A stretch of DNA of 64,000 nt from Alteromonas sp. RKMC-009 (GCF_003584565.2 NZ_CP031010.1:2046001-2110000), one strand, 5' to 3'. Positions 1-9,761 are shown, counted from the stretch's first letter. Program-made: numbers and translations. Notes: a model not told the origin generated them from the sequence alone.

Positions 1-2157
1 CAAGCCCGTGATGTCTTCGGTTACGGCATCCGGTACGAGCCGGTAAAATCGACTGAACATGCCAAAGCCGCGAAACATCCCTTAAGCGATCCTGCTGAAC
101 GTGCCGCACTGAATTACGTGGTACTGGAAGCTGAAGAAGACACGCCGGCCAATGCCAATACGTTGTCCCTGCAACTGGCTAACTGGATGAGTCATGAGAT
201 CCAACGCTTGCTGTCTGAGGCAATGATGGGGGAAACACCTTTACAGCCTGCTGATATCGCCATTCTGGTCCGCTCCGGGCCGGAAGCCGATCTGGTCAAA
301 AAGGCATTACGGCAGGTCGGGCTGGGTTCGGTTTATCTCAGCACCAGTACCTCTTTGTTCGCATCGGCAGAAGCAGCAGATTTATACCGTGTTCTCGACG
401 GCATATGGCACAGTGAGCAAATACGGCGTCTTTCTGCTGCCCTTGCCAGTCCGCTGATGGGGTATCCCCATGAAGAGCTCGTTGCCATGCTTCATGATGA
501 AGACGATGACCTGTGGGAAGACTGCATGGCGGAAGTGGGCACACTTCGCCAGATATGGCTGAAACAGGGTTGTATGGCCGTGGTACTGAATTTGTTGCGG
601 CGCAGGTTCCGGGTCACCGGCCGGGATACTGAACGGCAACTGACCAACTATATGCATCTCGCGGAAGTGCTGGAACAACAGGCGTCGGTCACATTGCAGC
701 CAGAGCAGCAACTGCAATGGTTGCACCGTCAGGTTCATGATCCTCAGTATGGTGAGGAACAAATCCAGCGCCTTGAGAGCGATGCGCGGCTGATTCAAAT
801 TATTACCCAGCACGGTTCTAAAGGACTGGAATATCCGGTGGTTTTTGTGCCTTTTGCCAGCCGCTACCGTGACCCGGTAAAGCAGGGCACCCGGGATCTG
901 ACAATTTATAAATACTACAACAGCGAAACCGGAAAACAGACCCTGCAACTCGGGGCTACTGAGGAAGTGGCGGCACAGGTCCGTGATGAAGGTGAAGCGG
1001 AAGCCATGCGCTTGCTGTATGTGGCCATTACCCGTGCCGCACACCGGTGTTACTTAGGTGTAGCCCCCTATAAAAATAATGAACGCTCAGCATTAGGCAA
1101 GGCTGCAGATGTACAGGCCGGCGAAAGCTGGTACTTGCCGGTAATTAAAGTAGAGCAAGAGAACGGCGGGCATACCCGCTATTTGCAGGCCGCTGAATTA
1201 CCTGCAGTGCCTCATTCTGATCACACTGCTTTCCCACAAGCCAGTGAAGTACCACTGGCAATCAGCCAGTTCAGAGGCTCTGTTGAAGATGCATGGCGTT
1301 TGTATTCTTTTACCGCGCTGACCAGACAGCAGATTGCGGTTAAACAGACGGCCCGTGATGAAGAGACCGACCTTGCAGTACCGGGAAACGAGCCGGTAGC
1401 AGGCGAATTACCCATCCGTTTTACCCTTGAAAAAGGGGCAACAGCCGGTAACCTGCTGCACGATTTACTGGAAGTGACCGATTTTACTGCGCCCGACTGG
1501 CAGTCCCATCGCAGTCTGGCCAATCGCTTAAGCCTGAGTGATGACGATTTTAGTGCGCTCAGCTGCTGGATGGACGAAGTACTCGCCACGCCGCTCTGCG
1601 CCCCGGGACTGCGCGTTCCCCTCAACAGCCTGTCGCTGCCTGTTACATTGCGGGAGGCAGAATTTTATTTTCCGGTTGAGAAAGCCAACTGGTGGTCAAT
1701 AAGCCGTATCCTTACTGCCCACCGCAGCGCAGTAAACGGCGATAACGCGCTGGCAGTACCCAAGCTATCCCGTCCCATGCTGGAAGGTATGATGCACGGC
1801 TTCATTGATTTAATTTTTGAGCACGACGGGCGTTTTTATGTGGCGGATTATAAATCCACCCATCTGGGCGATACGTTCACCGGTTATTCTTTCAATGCGC
1901 TGGCGCACAATAACCAGCACCATTTGTACGATCTGCAATATTTATTGTATGCACTGGCATTGCACCGGTTTCTGACAGTCAGTAAACCGGATTATGACAT
2001 TCACCGCCACCTGGGCGGGGTGTTTTATCTTTATGTGCGCGGCATGCATCCTGACAACAGCGGTAGTGAAGGCGTGTTCTATACGCCCCTTGCGGCTGAA
2101 CTCGTTCTCGCACTGGATGCGGCCTTCAAAGGTGAAACCGGGGAGGTCGCGTTATGA
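1..2157 (+). CDS. recB: RecBCD exonuclease V beta subunit (C-terminal part)
   Basis: The frame is open from the left edge, so this is the last ~718 residues of RecB (family length ~1200) and the start lies outside. RecB is the 3'-5' helicase and the only nuclease of RecBCD, which processes double-strand ends for recombination. Visible: the UvrD-like helicase part with HGSKGLEYPVVF (motif V) and LYVAITRAAH (motif VI). Then comes the PD-(D/E)XK nuclease domain, with GFIDLIF giving the first metal-binding Asp and VADYKST giving the catalytic Asp and Lys, as in E. coli RecB near 1067-1082. The stop overlaps the recD start (ATGA), so the two are translationally coupled. recC is expected upstream. 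Confidence 0.95.
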   Translation, partial: QARDVFGYGIRYEPVKSTEHAKAAKHPLSDPAERAALNYVVLEAEEDTPANANTLSLQLANWMSHEIQRLLSEAMMGETPLQPADIAILVRSGPEADLVKKALRQVGLGSVYLSTSTSLFASAEAADLYRVLDGIWHSEQIRRLSAALASPLMGYPHEELVAMLHDEDDDLWEDCMAEVGTLRQIWLKQGCMAVVLNLLRRRFRVTGRDTERQLTNYMHLAEVLEQQASVTLQPEQQLQWLHRQVHDPQYGEEQIQRLESDARLIQIITQHGSKGLEYPVVFVPFASRYRDPVKQGTRDLTIYKYYNSETGKQTLQLGATEEVAAQVRDEGEAEAMRLLYVAITRAAHRCYLGVAPYKNNERSALGKAADVQAGESWYLPVIKVEQENGGHTRYLQAAELPAVPHSDHTAFPQASEVPLAISQFRGSVEDAWRLYSFTALTRQQIAVKQTARDEETDLAVPGNEPVAGELPIRFTLEKGATAGNLLHDLLEVTDFTAPDWQSHRSLANRLSLSDDDFSALSCWMDEVLATPLCAPGLRVPLNSLSLPVTLREAEFYFPVEKANWWSISRILTAHRSAVNGDNALAVPKLSRPMLEGMMHGFIDLIFEHDGRFYVADYKSTHLGDTFTGYSFNALAHNNQHHLYDLQYLLYALALHRFLTVSKPDYDIHRHLGGVFYLYVRGMHPDNSGSEGVFYTPLAAELVLALDAAFKGETGEVAL

Positions 2158-4007
2158 CAATACCTGCTATGAAAACCTACGCTGGTATCGAATCCATTGA
2201 TTATTATTTTGCCCGCCATTATGTGCAGGCAGTGGATGCCTCAATCCGCACTGACGCGTTTCATTTGCTGATGGCATTGTCATGGCATTTGCGTCAGGGA
2301 CATACCTGCCTGCCACTGGCAGAAATTGCCGGAAAGCAATTGTTTGATGATGAGGAACAGGCATGTGACGGGGTGACATTTGCGGAACTCACCCCCCTCA
2401 TCAGGCTGGCAAGAACACTGGCTGAAACCTTTGAAGATCCGCAACAGCTGGTTTACCACAGAGGCAAGCTCTATACAGCCCGCTACCATGATTTTGAACA
2501 GGTTGTAGCAAAAGGAGTCGTGCAGCGACTGCACGCCAGACAATTTACTGATGAAGACTATACGCGGTTGCAAAAGATCTGGCGGCATCTGTTTCCGGTG
2601 ACGCCGGTACTGGATCAGGACTGGCAGCAGATTGCGGTTGCCTGTGCACTGACACGGGAATTTGCAGTGATTAACGGCGGCCCCGGGACAGGTAAAACCT
2701 ACACCGTAGCCCGTTTACTGCTGGCATTGCAGGCTTCGTCGGAAAAAGCGCTGAATATTAAGCTGGCTGCGCCTACCGGAAAAGCGGCTCAACGTTTAAC
2801 AGAGTCAGTGAGTGACAGCCTGAATGGCATTACCGGCGCAGATATTGAGCCACTTAAAGCGCGCATAGTCACACAGGCCAGCACCTTGCACCGGTTACTG
2901 GGGATCCGGCCAAACCGGGTCAGACCGCGGCATCATTCCGATAATCCGGTGCAGTGTGACGTATTCATTATCGATGAGGCTTCAATGGTAGATCTTGCCC
3001 TGATGGCGCGGGTTTTCCGTGCCTTACCGGATGACGCCAGGGTCTATCTGGTGGGCGATGCCAATCAGTTACCTTCCGTTGAGTCGGGCAATGTGCTTGA
3101 AGCGCTGGCTGGCAATGATGACGACCGTCATCTTACTGTGCCTGCTGAGCTTGCTGCACATGTACATAAATTGTGTCCGCATTTACCCGGTCTTGCCACC
3201 GACGATGAACAGCTTACTACCGTGTTTTCTCTGAAAGTCAGTCAGCGTTACAGCGGTAAACTGGCAGAAATTGCAGTGGCGGTCAGAACCGGTAACAGCG
3301 ATGACATGCTGGCACGGCTGACCCGTGTCAGTGAGCCGGTAACCGGTTTGTTAAGCCTGGAAGATGTGGTGCTCATGCCGCCACCTGAAAACACGGATTT
3401 CACCAAACTGGTAAAAGACAGCTTCGCGCCGCTGCAGCAGGCAACATCACCGGCTTCTGCACTGGCTGCTATGGGACAATGCCGGTGGCTGACACCGGTG
3501 CGCAACGGCAAACAAAGTGTCAGCGAACTGAATACGTCTATAGAGCGCATTTTGCAGCCCGGTAAGCTGAATGGCCGGGACATCCACTATACAGGAAGGC
3601 CTGTGATGGTCATGGAAAATGACTATACACAGCGATTGTTCAATGGTGATACGGGCGTGATCTGGCCTGATGACAATAAACAACTGAAAGCATGGTTTAC
3701 TGATGACCAGGGTGCGTTAAGGGCGGTGAGTTTATCCCGGTTACCTGCAGTAGAAACGGTGTACGCCATGACCATACACAAATCACAGGGATCGGAGTTT
3801 CAGCGGGTGGTAATGTGGTTGCCGGAAGCAAGCGGTAAAGCAGCCAGCTTGTTTACCCGCGAACTGTTATATACCGGACTGACCAGGGCGAAAAAAGGGT
3901 GTGTGATGATAGGTCACACTCAGCGGATCAAAGAGATTATCGCTCAGCGGGCTACCCGTTTCTCCGGTTTACAGGCATGCATTGAAGAAAACTGGCATCA
4001 CACCTGA
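2154..4007 (+). CDS. recD: RecBCD exonuclease V alpha subunit RecD
   Basis: 617 residues, near the usual RecD length. RecD is the 5'-3' superfamily 1B helicase of the RecBCD complex. Visible motifs: N-terminal RecB-binding region (1-120); Walker A GGPGTGKT at residues 175-182; Walker B IIDEAS; VGDANQLPSVESG (motif III); TIHKSQGSEF and LYTGLTRAKKG (motifs V and VI) near the C-terminus. The ATG overlaps the recB stop by four bases; a second in-frame ATG six codons later is possible. The 3' end faces the minus-strand AstE-like gene with only 3 bp between stops. Confidence 0.95.
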   Translation: MTIPAMKTYAGIESIDYYFARHYVQAVDASIRTDAFHLLMALSWHLRQGHTCLPLAEIAGKQLFDDEEQACDGVTFAELTPLIRLARTLAETFEDPQQLVYHRGKLYTARYHDFEQVVAKGVVQRLHARQFTDEDYTRLQKIWRHLFPVTPVLDQDWQQIAVACALTREFAVINGGPGTGKTYTVARLLLALQASSEKALNIKLAAPTGKAAQRLTESVSDSLNGITGADIEPLKARIVTQASTLHRLLGIRPNRVRPRHHSDNPVQCDVFIIDEASMVDLALMARVFRALPDDARVYLVGDANQLPSVESGNVLEALAGNDDDRHLTVPAELAAHVHKLCPHLPGLATDDEQLTTVFSLKVSQRYSGKLAEIAVAVRTGNSDDMLARLTRVSEPVTGLLSLEDVVLMPPPENTDFTKLVKDSFAPLQQATSPASALAAMGQCRWLTPVRNGKQSVSELNTSIERILQPGKLNGRDIHYTGRPVMVMENDYTQRLFNGDTGVIWPDDNKQLKAWFTDDQGALRAVSLSRLPAVETVYAMTIHKSQGSEFQRVVMWLPEASGKAASLFTRELLYTGLTRAKKGCVMIGHTQRIKEIIAQRATRFSGLQACIEENWHHT

Positions 4008-4010
4008 ACA

Positions 4011-5051
4011 TCAAACCTGAAAGTAAAACAGGCAATCTGATTTAGCCGTTTCTGCCAGCCGGTTTACTACAATGAGCATCATGGGCATGGTCACTGTAAG
4101 ACAATGATCGTCAGCACAGAACCAGGTGCTGACGGCTTCTCTGGGGCTTCTTCCGGCGATGCGGAAATGGCTGAGTTTATGATGGTCCACCCATCCGAGT
4201 ACATCGCCGGGATTGACCTGTGTAAAACTCAGACCGGATATGTCCTGCCGCAACGTGCAATTGACGCCGAACACCGGTTTATCTGAATACGTCAGCGCCG
4301 CACTTCTTCGCAGTTCTAGTCTTCGCGGCTGTTTAAGTATGTTAACCAGCTGACGGGGATGGATTGTTCCGGTTTGCCAGAAATGCATCAGGCCTTTGTA
4401 TAACTGACTACGCTGAAGACCGGTATATTCCGCCGGTGCATAGACAGAAATGAGGGGATAATCTGCAGATAAATCCGTAATCGCACCGGTCTTGAGGGGA
4501 GACCAGAGCAGATTGCCGGAGAAAAAAGATGTCAGAGCACAGGTATCTCTGTTTTCTGTCGCCGAAATGGCAAAGGTTTCTGTGAGCACGCAGGAGTCGT
4601 GGATATCGACCAGCGCACCGGGTTGCCATTTTTCAATCTGGTTGAGCAGTGTATTAGCGGGATGTCCGGGCTGGCAGATGAAAGGGTCGCGAAAGCAGCG
4701 GTTGAGATCCCGCTGACCCGGTAAAAACGGATGACTGAATTGAGGAAGCAGTTTCGCTGCTTCTACTGAGATAATCACAATTTTCATGTCCGTGGCAGGT
4801 TCGCCGCCATAGATCATGGTAGCCAGTAATGTTCGTAAACTGTTGCTGTTGTCTCCGTGCAGCAGGCTGGTAATTACTCTGCAGGGTGTTTCTTTCCCCT
4901 TTTTTTCCTTCCCTTTGATGTGCAGTACTGACGGGCCGGGCAACTGGGCAATGAAATCTGTTGCAGAGGCGGGGAGCAGAGCGGTATCCACATCATAAAA
5001 GTGATAGAACCCGTCCTGCTCAGTATCGGTTTTCCGGAATGCCGCCGTCAT
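4011..5051 (-). CDS. AstE/aspartoacylase-like M14 family protein, altered zinc site
   Basis: 346 residues from the ATG at 5051, preferred because AGGA lies six bases upstream; an in-frame start at 5096 has no such site. The fold-defining signatures of the succinylglutamate desuccinylase/aspartoacylase group are recognisable: HGDN at 65-68 (family HGxE), RDLNR at 114-118 (substrate carboxylate Arg-Asn-Arg) and DIHDS at 149-153 (second zinc His). The HxxE glutamate that binds zinc is Asn68 here, so metal binding or activity may be lost or changed. No operon partner. A candidate FNR box lies about 70 bp upstream. The substrate cannot be told from sequence; true arginine-catabolic AstE is unlikely because no ast genes are near. 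Confidence 0.7.
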   Translation of the reverse strand: MTAAFRKTDTEQDGFYHFYDVDTALLPASATDFIAQLPGPSVLHIKGKEKKGKETPCRVITSLLHGDNSNSLRTLLATMIYGGEPATDMKIVIISVEAAKLLPQFSHPFLPGQRDLNRCFRDPFICQPGHPANTLLNQIEKWQPGALVDIHDSCVLTETFAISATENRDTCALTSFFSGNLLWSPLKTGAITDLSADYPLISVYAPAEYTGLQRSQLYKGLMHFWQTGTIHPRQLVNILKQPRRLELRRSAALTYSDKPVFGVNCTLRQDISGLSFTQVNPGDVLGWVDHHKLSHFRIAGRSPREAVSTWFCADDHCLTVTMPMMLIVVNRLAETAKSDCLFYFQV

Positions 5052-5390
5052 AATTATTCCTGTATCGCCATGAGATCCGTTATTCACAGAAAGCATAGTT
5101 GCCCGTGGTTTTTATGCGTTGACGCAGATCAAGAGGAAGGATTTCTGCAGAAATGGCCACCGTCCGGTAGAAATTCCACCCGACTTGCGTGGCGAAGGCG
5201 GGAGAGTTTAATCGCAAAACCAGCGTTATTCAGCGTGTGATCTTGCACCTTGCGAAATAATCAGGGTAGGGTAGGAAACGGAACTTCGCGTTCACTAAAA
5301 CATAATAAATATAAATCCGCGCAGGCTTTTCTGCCTGTCGCAGACGTTCAGACACGACACTTGTTGAACTTATAATTTGGAGAACTCACT
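5052..5390. other. Divergent intergenic region between AstE-like and metalloprotease genes
   Basis: 339 bp with no convincing gene. It holds the candidate FNR site at 5119-5132 serving the minus-strand gene. Directly before the plus-strand gene lies a GGAG ribosome site about nine bases from the TTG start. A TATAAT at 5371-5376 is too close to the start codon to be that gene's -10 box. I see no terminator or repeat here. Confidence 0.6.
5092..5132 (-). promoter_or_regulatory. Candidate FNR/CRP-family site and -10 of a class II promoter
   Basis: On the minus strand 5132-5119 reads TTGATCTGCGTCAA, nine of ten matches to the FNR consensus TTGAT-N4-ATCAA. A -10-like TATGCT lies at 5097-5092. The centre-to-centre distance is 31 bp, so the site would sit near -41.5, the class II activator position. 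It lies 68-81 bp upstream of the AstE-like start at 5051. The site is seen; the regulator and oxygen response are inferred. Confidence 0.45.
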
Positions 5391-7772
5391 TTGCGCAAAT
5401 CCCTCTCGATGTTGCTGCTGCTTGTCAGCAGTAATCTGTGGGCTGCACTGCCGTCGGTATCTGACTTTACGAAGGATATGACCCGCAGTGATGGCTACCT
5501 GCCATTCTATTACGATGCCGGCTCAGACAAAATTTATCTGCTGGTTAATAAACCTGATACCCAGATGCTGTTGCAGACCAGTCTGCCCCAGGGGGTAGGT
5601 TCTAATGATATTGGTCTGGATCGTGGTCAGCTTGGCCTGGCTCACCTGATAGTGTTTGAACGTCACGGTAACAAAGTGCTGATGAAAGAGCTGAACACCC
5701 GTTACCGTTCAGTCTCAGAAAATGCTGCCGAACTGGCCAGTATTGATGAAGCCTTTGCCGACTCCGTGCTGGCGGGTTTTACCGCAGTCGCTGAGAACGG
5801 TGACGACGTACTGATTGATTATACGTCGTATCTGCTCAGTGACGTGCACGGTATATCAAACCGTCTTACCCGTGCGAAGCAAGGCAGTTATAAACCTGAC
5901 CCGTCACGCAGCGCCGTTTTTCTTCCGCGCAGCAAAGGTTTTCCAAAAAATACCGAGCTGGAGTCTATTGTTACTTTTGCAGGTAGCAATCCCGGTGAGT
6001 TTGTAAAACAGGTTACCCCCAGTGCGGAAAGTATCACTGTGCATTTGCATCACTCGTTTGTCGAGTTGCCTGAACCGGGTTATACGCCGCGGGCATATCA
6101 TCCTTTTGCAGGGTACGGTAAGCAATATTATTACGACTACGCCACGGATATTACTGAACCTACTGAAGTAAAATACATAGCCCGTCACCGTCTGCAAAAG
6201 AAAGACATTGATGCAGAGATGAGTGAGCCGGTAGAACCTATTATTTATTACCTTGATCCCGGCATTCCGGAACCGGTAATGAGTGCACTTAAAGAAGGTG
6301 CAAGCTGGTGGAATCAGGCTTATGAAGCTATCGGCTATAAAGATGCTTTCCAGGTAAAAGTATTGCCTGAAGGTGCCGATCCTATGGACATCCGTTACAA
6401 CATGATTAACTGGGTTCACCGTGCAACCCGTGGCTGGTCATACGGTTATTCAGTGAAAGACCCCCGTACCGGTGAAATCATTAAAGGCAATGTGACGCTT
6501 GGTTCGTTGCGGGTCCGTCAGGATTTTCTGATTGCGCTGGGTATGACCAGCCCGTTTGACGGTGAGCAGACAACAGATGCCCAGAAAGAGATGGCGCTGG
6601 CCCGTATTCGACAGCTGTCAGCTCACGAAGTGGGTCACACACTGGGTTTGTCGCATAATTTTGCTGCCAGTGAAGACGGCCGCGAGTCTGTGATGGATTA
6701 TCCTCATCCCCTTATCAGCGTTAAGAACGACAAAATCGTGCTGGATGACGCTTATGATACCGGTATGGGCAAGTGGGACTTCCACACGATTGCTTACGGC
6801 TACCAGGACTATGCTTCTGCGGAAGCTGAAGCTGCCGGACTGGCGGCATTAATTGAATCGGACCGTGAAAAGGGCCTCGAATTTAAAACCGACTGGGACA
6901 CCCGTTCTGCTTATCACCCTTCAAGTAATGGTCATATGTGGGACAACGGCAATGATCCGCTGGATGCCTTTGATGAAATGGCCGGTATTCGCAGTCTGGC
7001 GCTGAAAAACTTTGGTATGAATTCTATTCCTGATAATGCCAGTTTATCGTCTCTTGAGGACGTACTTGTGCCGGTTTATCTGTCTCACCGTTATCAGCTG
7101 GAAGCGGTATCCAAGCAGATTGGCGGCCTGGACTATGAATATGAACGCAAAGGTGATTACAGCAAACCAAAAGGTGTGAGTTTTGTTGCTGCTGAGCGTC
7201 AGAAGCGGGCACTGAAACAATTGCTTGAAGCGACGTCACCGGCTTTCCTGCGCTTACCGGATGAAGTGCTTGCACTTATCCCGCCAACGGCATTCGGCGA
7301 TGATATTACCCGTGAGCAATTCAAAAGCCGTATGGGACTGGCATTCGACCCGGTCAGTGCCGCAGAAGCCGCAGCCAATTTCAGTTACAGCCTGTTACTG
7401 CATCCTGAACGCCTGAACCGTGTCTCCTGGCAGGCCAGCCAGTCGAAAGGGATCCCTGACGTGGCAGAAATTGCCGGCCGTATTTTTGCTATGCACTGGT
7501 ACGACAAAAAGCAGGCTGATTATGGTCTGAATGCCAGATTACGCATGGTAGCGCTGAACGCTGTTATAAAAGCGGCAAAGTCAGATGAACTGGCGCCGGA
7601 AGCGAAACTGGCGCTGAATGATGCGCTTATGGAGCTTGACGAGTGGCTGGACGATAAAAGTAAATTGCCGGGTTCTGAGCTGTTACATAAACAACTCGGC
7701 GTATACTTTGAAACAGGCAGCTGGCCGGGTGCATTCGAACCTAAACCTCTGCCACCGGGTTCACCCATTTAA
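5391..7772 (+). CDS. Secreted zinc-dependent metalloprotease
   Basis: 793 residues, TTG start with GGAG upstream. An N-terminal signal peptide (about residues 1-18, ending LWAA) indicates export. The catalytic site is HEVGHTLGLSH at residues 412-422, the extended HExxHxxGxxH zinc motif of metzincin-type proteases (zinc His412, His416, His422; catalytic Glu413). The long regions before and after match the layout of the large DUF5117/DUF4953-type zinc-dependent metalloproteases common in Alteromonas and Bacteroidetes; I assign these domains from general resemblance. The substrate is probably extracellular or periplasmic protein. Single-gene unit, ending at a clear terminator. Confidence 0.85.
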   Translation: MRKSLSMLLLLVSSNLWAALPSVSDFTKDMTRSDGYLPFYYDAGSDKIYLLVNKPDTQMLLQTSLPQGVGSNDIGLDRGQLGLAHLIVFERHGNKVLMKELNTRYRSVSENAAELASIDEAFADSVLAGFTAVAENGDDVLIDYTSYLLSDVHGISNRLTRAKQGSYKPDPSRSAVFLPRSKGFPKNTELESIVTFAGSNPGEFVKQVTPSAESITVHLHHSFVELPEPGYTPRAYHPFAGYGKQYYYDYATDITEPTEVKYIARHRLQKKDIDAEMSEPVEPIIYYLDPGIPEPVMSALKEGASWWNQAYEAIGYKDAFQVKVLPEGADPMDIRYNMINWVHRATRGWSYGYSVKDPRTGEIIKGNVTLGSLRVRQDFLIALGMTSPFDGEQTTDAQKEMALARIRQLSAHEVGHTLGLSHNFAASEDGRESVMDYPHPLISVKNDKIVLDDAYDTGMGKWDFHTIAYGYQDYASAEAEAAGLAALIESDREKGLEFKTDWDTRSAYHPSSNGHMWDNGNDPLDAFDEMAGIRSLALKNFGMNSIPDNASLSSLEDVLVPVYLSHRYQLEAVSKQIGGLDYEYERKGDYSKPKGVSFVAAERQKRALKQLLEATSPAFLRLPDEVLALIPPTAFGDDITREQFKSRMGLAFDPVSAAEAAANFSYSLLLHPERLNRVSWQASQSKGIPDVAEIAGRIFAMHWYDKKQADYGLNARLRMVALNAVIKAAKSDELAPEAKLALNDALMELDEWLDDKSKLPGSELLHKQLGVYFETGSWPGAFEPKPLPPGSPI

Positions 7773-7823
7773 GCGGTGTCAGCAGGCAGTTTGTCTGATG
7801 AATCACCGGTGTAATACAGTATA

Positions 7824-7855
7824 AAAAAACGGCGCATCATGCGCCGTTTTTATTT
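7824..7855. terminator. Bidirectional intrinsic terminator
   Basis: Stem GGCGCA (7831-7836), three-base loop, TGCGCC (7840-7845), flanked by an A run at 7824-7829 and a T run from 7847. It serves both the metalloprotease gene and the convergent minus-strand M14 gene. Confidence 0.9.
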
Positions 7856-7870
7856 GTGTTCTTTTTCTGC

Positions 7871-8995
7871 TCAGGCCGTAGTCAGGTAGGTATAGTTTGT
7901 GAATACCTTAAATAACTGGGTGCCGCTGAGCACCGATGCGGACGGAAAATGAAGCATGGGAATTAAATCGCAGGGGGCTTCAAGGGTAAAACAGCCGGCC
8001 TCTGTATCGAGTTCATCAATGTTGAGGACCCTCGCCATCGTGTCGCCCCGTGTGACTTTCTGACCGGGTTTAACGCAGTACTCCACCATACCGCCCCATT
8101 GGGTGAATAATGTTTTGTAGTCTTTTAGCGCCACGCCTATACGGTCCATCCCGGCTGGCTCCAGCGTAGATGCCGGTAACACGTCTTTTTGTGTCAGGTA
8201 AGTCAGAATACTCAGCGCATCCACTTTTCCTTCAGAGAACTGAATCACTTCCTGACTACCCATTTCAAGGGTGAACCCTTCCACGCCGAATGCGAAAGGC
8301 CGGCCGAACCTTGCTGTCAGTGCATCCTGCAGTGTCCACCAGGGACAAAACGTAGCTTCATCCAGTGCACCGGCAAATTTGTTAGGAATAAAAATACAGT
8401 GAGGAAAGTTAAACTGGTAGGCCGCGTCTCTGGCATATTCAGGAATATAAATGTGTCTTGTGGATACCGGTCCATTGTGTAAGTCCAGCACAAAATCAGC
8501 ATTCACAGCCAGTTGCTGTAACTTCAGATTAAGTTGTTGAGCCAGCCCGAGTCCCCAGGGCGAAGCCAGCTTTTCGGCAATACACTCTGCCCAGTAATGA
8601 CGGAAGTCGTTGCGGATAGTGGCTATATCATCACTGTCCTGCACCGTTTCTGCAAACGCCAGGACTTTTTCTTCATCATAAAAATAGCCGCGGTTCCAGT
8701 TTGTCCCGTTTACCGGGTCAAAGCGCCCAAGGGTGTATTCACCGGCCTTGATGTTGGTGCCAATGGGATTACAGTTCGGGACGAGAATGATTTCACCGGC
8801 AATCTGCTGATCTTTCAGTGCCTGAATTAACTGATATATCACCACGTTGCCCTGAACTTCAGCGCCATGGATAGAGCTCTGGATATAGACTACAGGACCG
8901 GGTTTTTCTCCCTTGAAACGGTAAACAGGCACATTCATGCTGCGGCCTGAAGCATTCTGGGCAACCACCATGTGGTTTTTCGTCATTATTGTCAT
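7871..8995 (-). CDS. Succinylglutamate desuccinylase/aspartoacylase family protein
   Basis: 375 residues from ATG 8995, chosen because AAGAGA lies six to seven bases upstream and the start follows the moeB stop by 10 bp; an upstream in-frame start at 9115 would overlap moeB. Intact M14 zinc site: HGAE at 43-46 (His43, Glu46), DLH at 171-173 (His173), and the catalytic Glu in TLEMG at about 244. FDPVNGTNWNR matches the substrate-binding Asn-Arg pair. The C-terminal ~80 residues resemble a beta-barrel extension found in many deacylase-like members. Likely hydrolyses an N-acylated amino acid or similar amide; substrate unknown. Co-transcribed with moeB, which does not by itself imply a molybdenum role. 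Confidence 0.85.
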   Translation of the reverse strand: MTIMTKNHMVVAQNASGRSMNVPVYRFKGEKPGPVVYIQSSIHGAEVQGNVVIYQLIQALKDQQIAGEIILVPNCNPIGTNIKAGEYTLGRFDPVNGTNWNRGYFYDEEKVLAFAETVQDSDDIATIRNDFRHYWAECIAEKLASPWGLGLAQQLNLKLQQLAVNADFVLDLHNGPVSTRHIYIPEYARDAAYQFNFPHCIFIPNKFAGALDEATFCPWWTLQDALTARFGRPFAFGVEGFTLEMGSQEVIQFSEGKVDALSILTYLTQKDVLPASTLEPAGMDRIGVALKDYKTLFTQWGGMVEYCVKPGQKVTRGDTMARVLNIDELDTEAGCFTLEAPCDLIPMLHFPSASVLSGTQLFKVFTNYTYLTTA

Positions 8996-9005
8996 AATAT
9001 CTCTT

Positions 9006-9761
9006 TTATTTTGGCTGACAAATGTCACAGTCTGGCAGCGGTGGTACGGTAAATTTTTGCCATTGAAAAGTGAGGCCGTCAAAAAGGTGAAGTTCACCGG
9101 CGGGTAATGTACCAAAACCGGTCAGTACCTGCATGGCAAGTTGCGCCTGGCAGGCACCGGTGATACTGACTACCGGAGAAAGGATACCTGCCTCGTTACA
9201 ACTCAGTTCTGTCATACTGAAGCGTTTTTCCACACACTGATAGCAGGCTTTATTGCTGCCGGGCATGCTGATAAAAAGCTGACCTTCAAACCGGATGGCA
9301 GCACCGCTGACAAGGGGTTTACCAAGGCGGTAACTGATTGCATTGATTTGCTTTCTGCTGGCAAGATTGTCTGTACAGTCAATAACTATGTCATGGCTTT
9401 CTACCAGACGGCTCAGCAGGTTATCATCCGGCCTTTCGGATACACAATGAATGGCACACTCCGGCACGAGTGCAAGTAAACGTTGCCGGGCCGCTTCTGT
9501 TTTTAATTTACCGCAATCTTCTGGCGTAAACAGAATTTGTCGGGGAAGATTGTGTGCTTCCACTCTGTCATCGTCGGCCAGTGTGATTGTTCCCGCGCCG
9601 CCGGTGCACATGAGCTGGGCAACCGTATTACCCAGGCCTCCGGCGCCAAGGATTAATACTTTGCTGTTGAGCAGTTTTTCCTGACCTTCCAGGTCAAACT
9701 GTGGCAGCACGATGTGCCGGTTGTATCGCATAGCTTGAGTATGCGTTAAAGTATCTGGCAT
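9006..9761 (-). CDS. moeB: Molybdopterin-synthase adenylyltransferase MoeB (ThiF family)
   Basis: 251 residues, the usual E1-like length. MoeB adenylates the C-terminal Gly-Gly of MoaD so that it can be thiocarboxylated for molybdopterin synthesis. Visible: the nucleotide-binding GAGGLGN near residue 40, LADDDRVEAHNLPRQ, the CTDN motif with the conserved Asp, and a four-cysteine zinc site (CYQC and CDIC). ThiF is a close relative, but placement opposite moaBCDE with the matching MoaD favours MoeB. Divergent from moaB, with about 80 bp between. Confidence 0.9.
   Translation of the reverse strand: MPDTLTHTQAMRYNRHIVLPQFDLEGQEKLLNSKVLILGAGGLGNTVAQLMCTGGAGTITLADDDRVEAHNLPRQILFTPEDCGKLKTEAARQRLLALVPECAIHCVSERPDDNLLSRLVESHDIVIDCTDNLASRKQINAISYRLGKPLVSGAAIRFEGQLFISMPGSNKACYQCVEKRFSMTELSCNEAGILSPVVSITGACQAQLAMQVLTGFGTLPAGELHLFDGLTFQWQKFTVPPLPDCDICQPK

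Noticed and set aside
382-1044. 220-codon minus-strand frame inside recB
   Set aside because: It is the opposite-strand shadow of the conserved helicase domain.
5371-5376. TATAAT before the metalloprotease
   Set aside because: Transcription would start inside its own ribosome-binding site, so it cannot serve as the -10 box.
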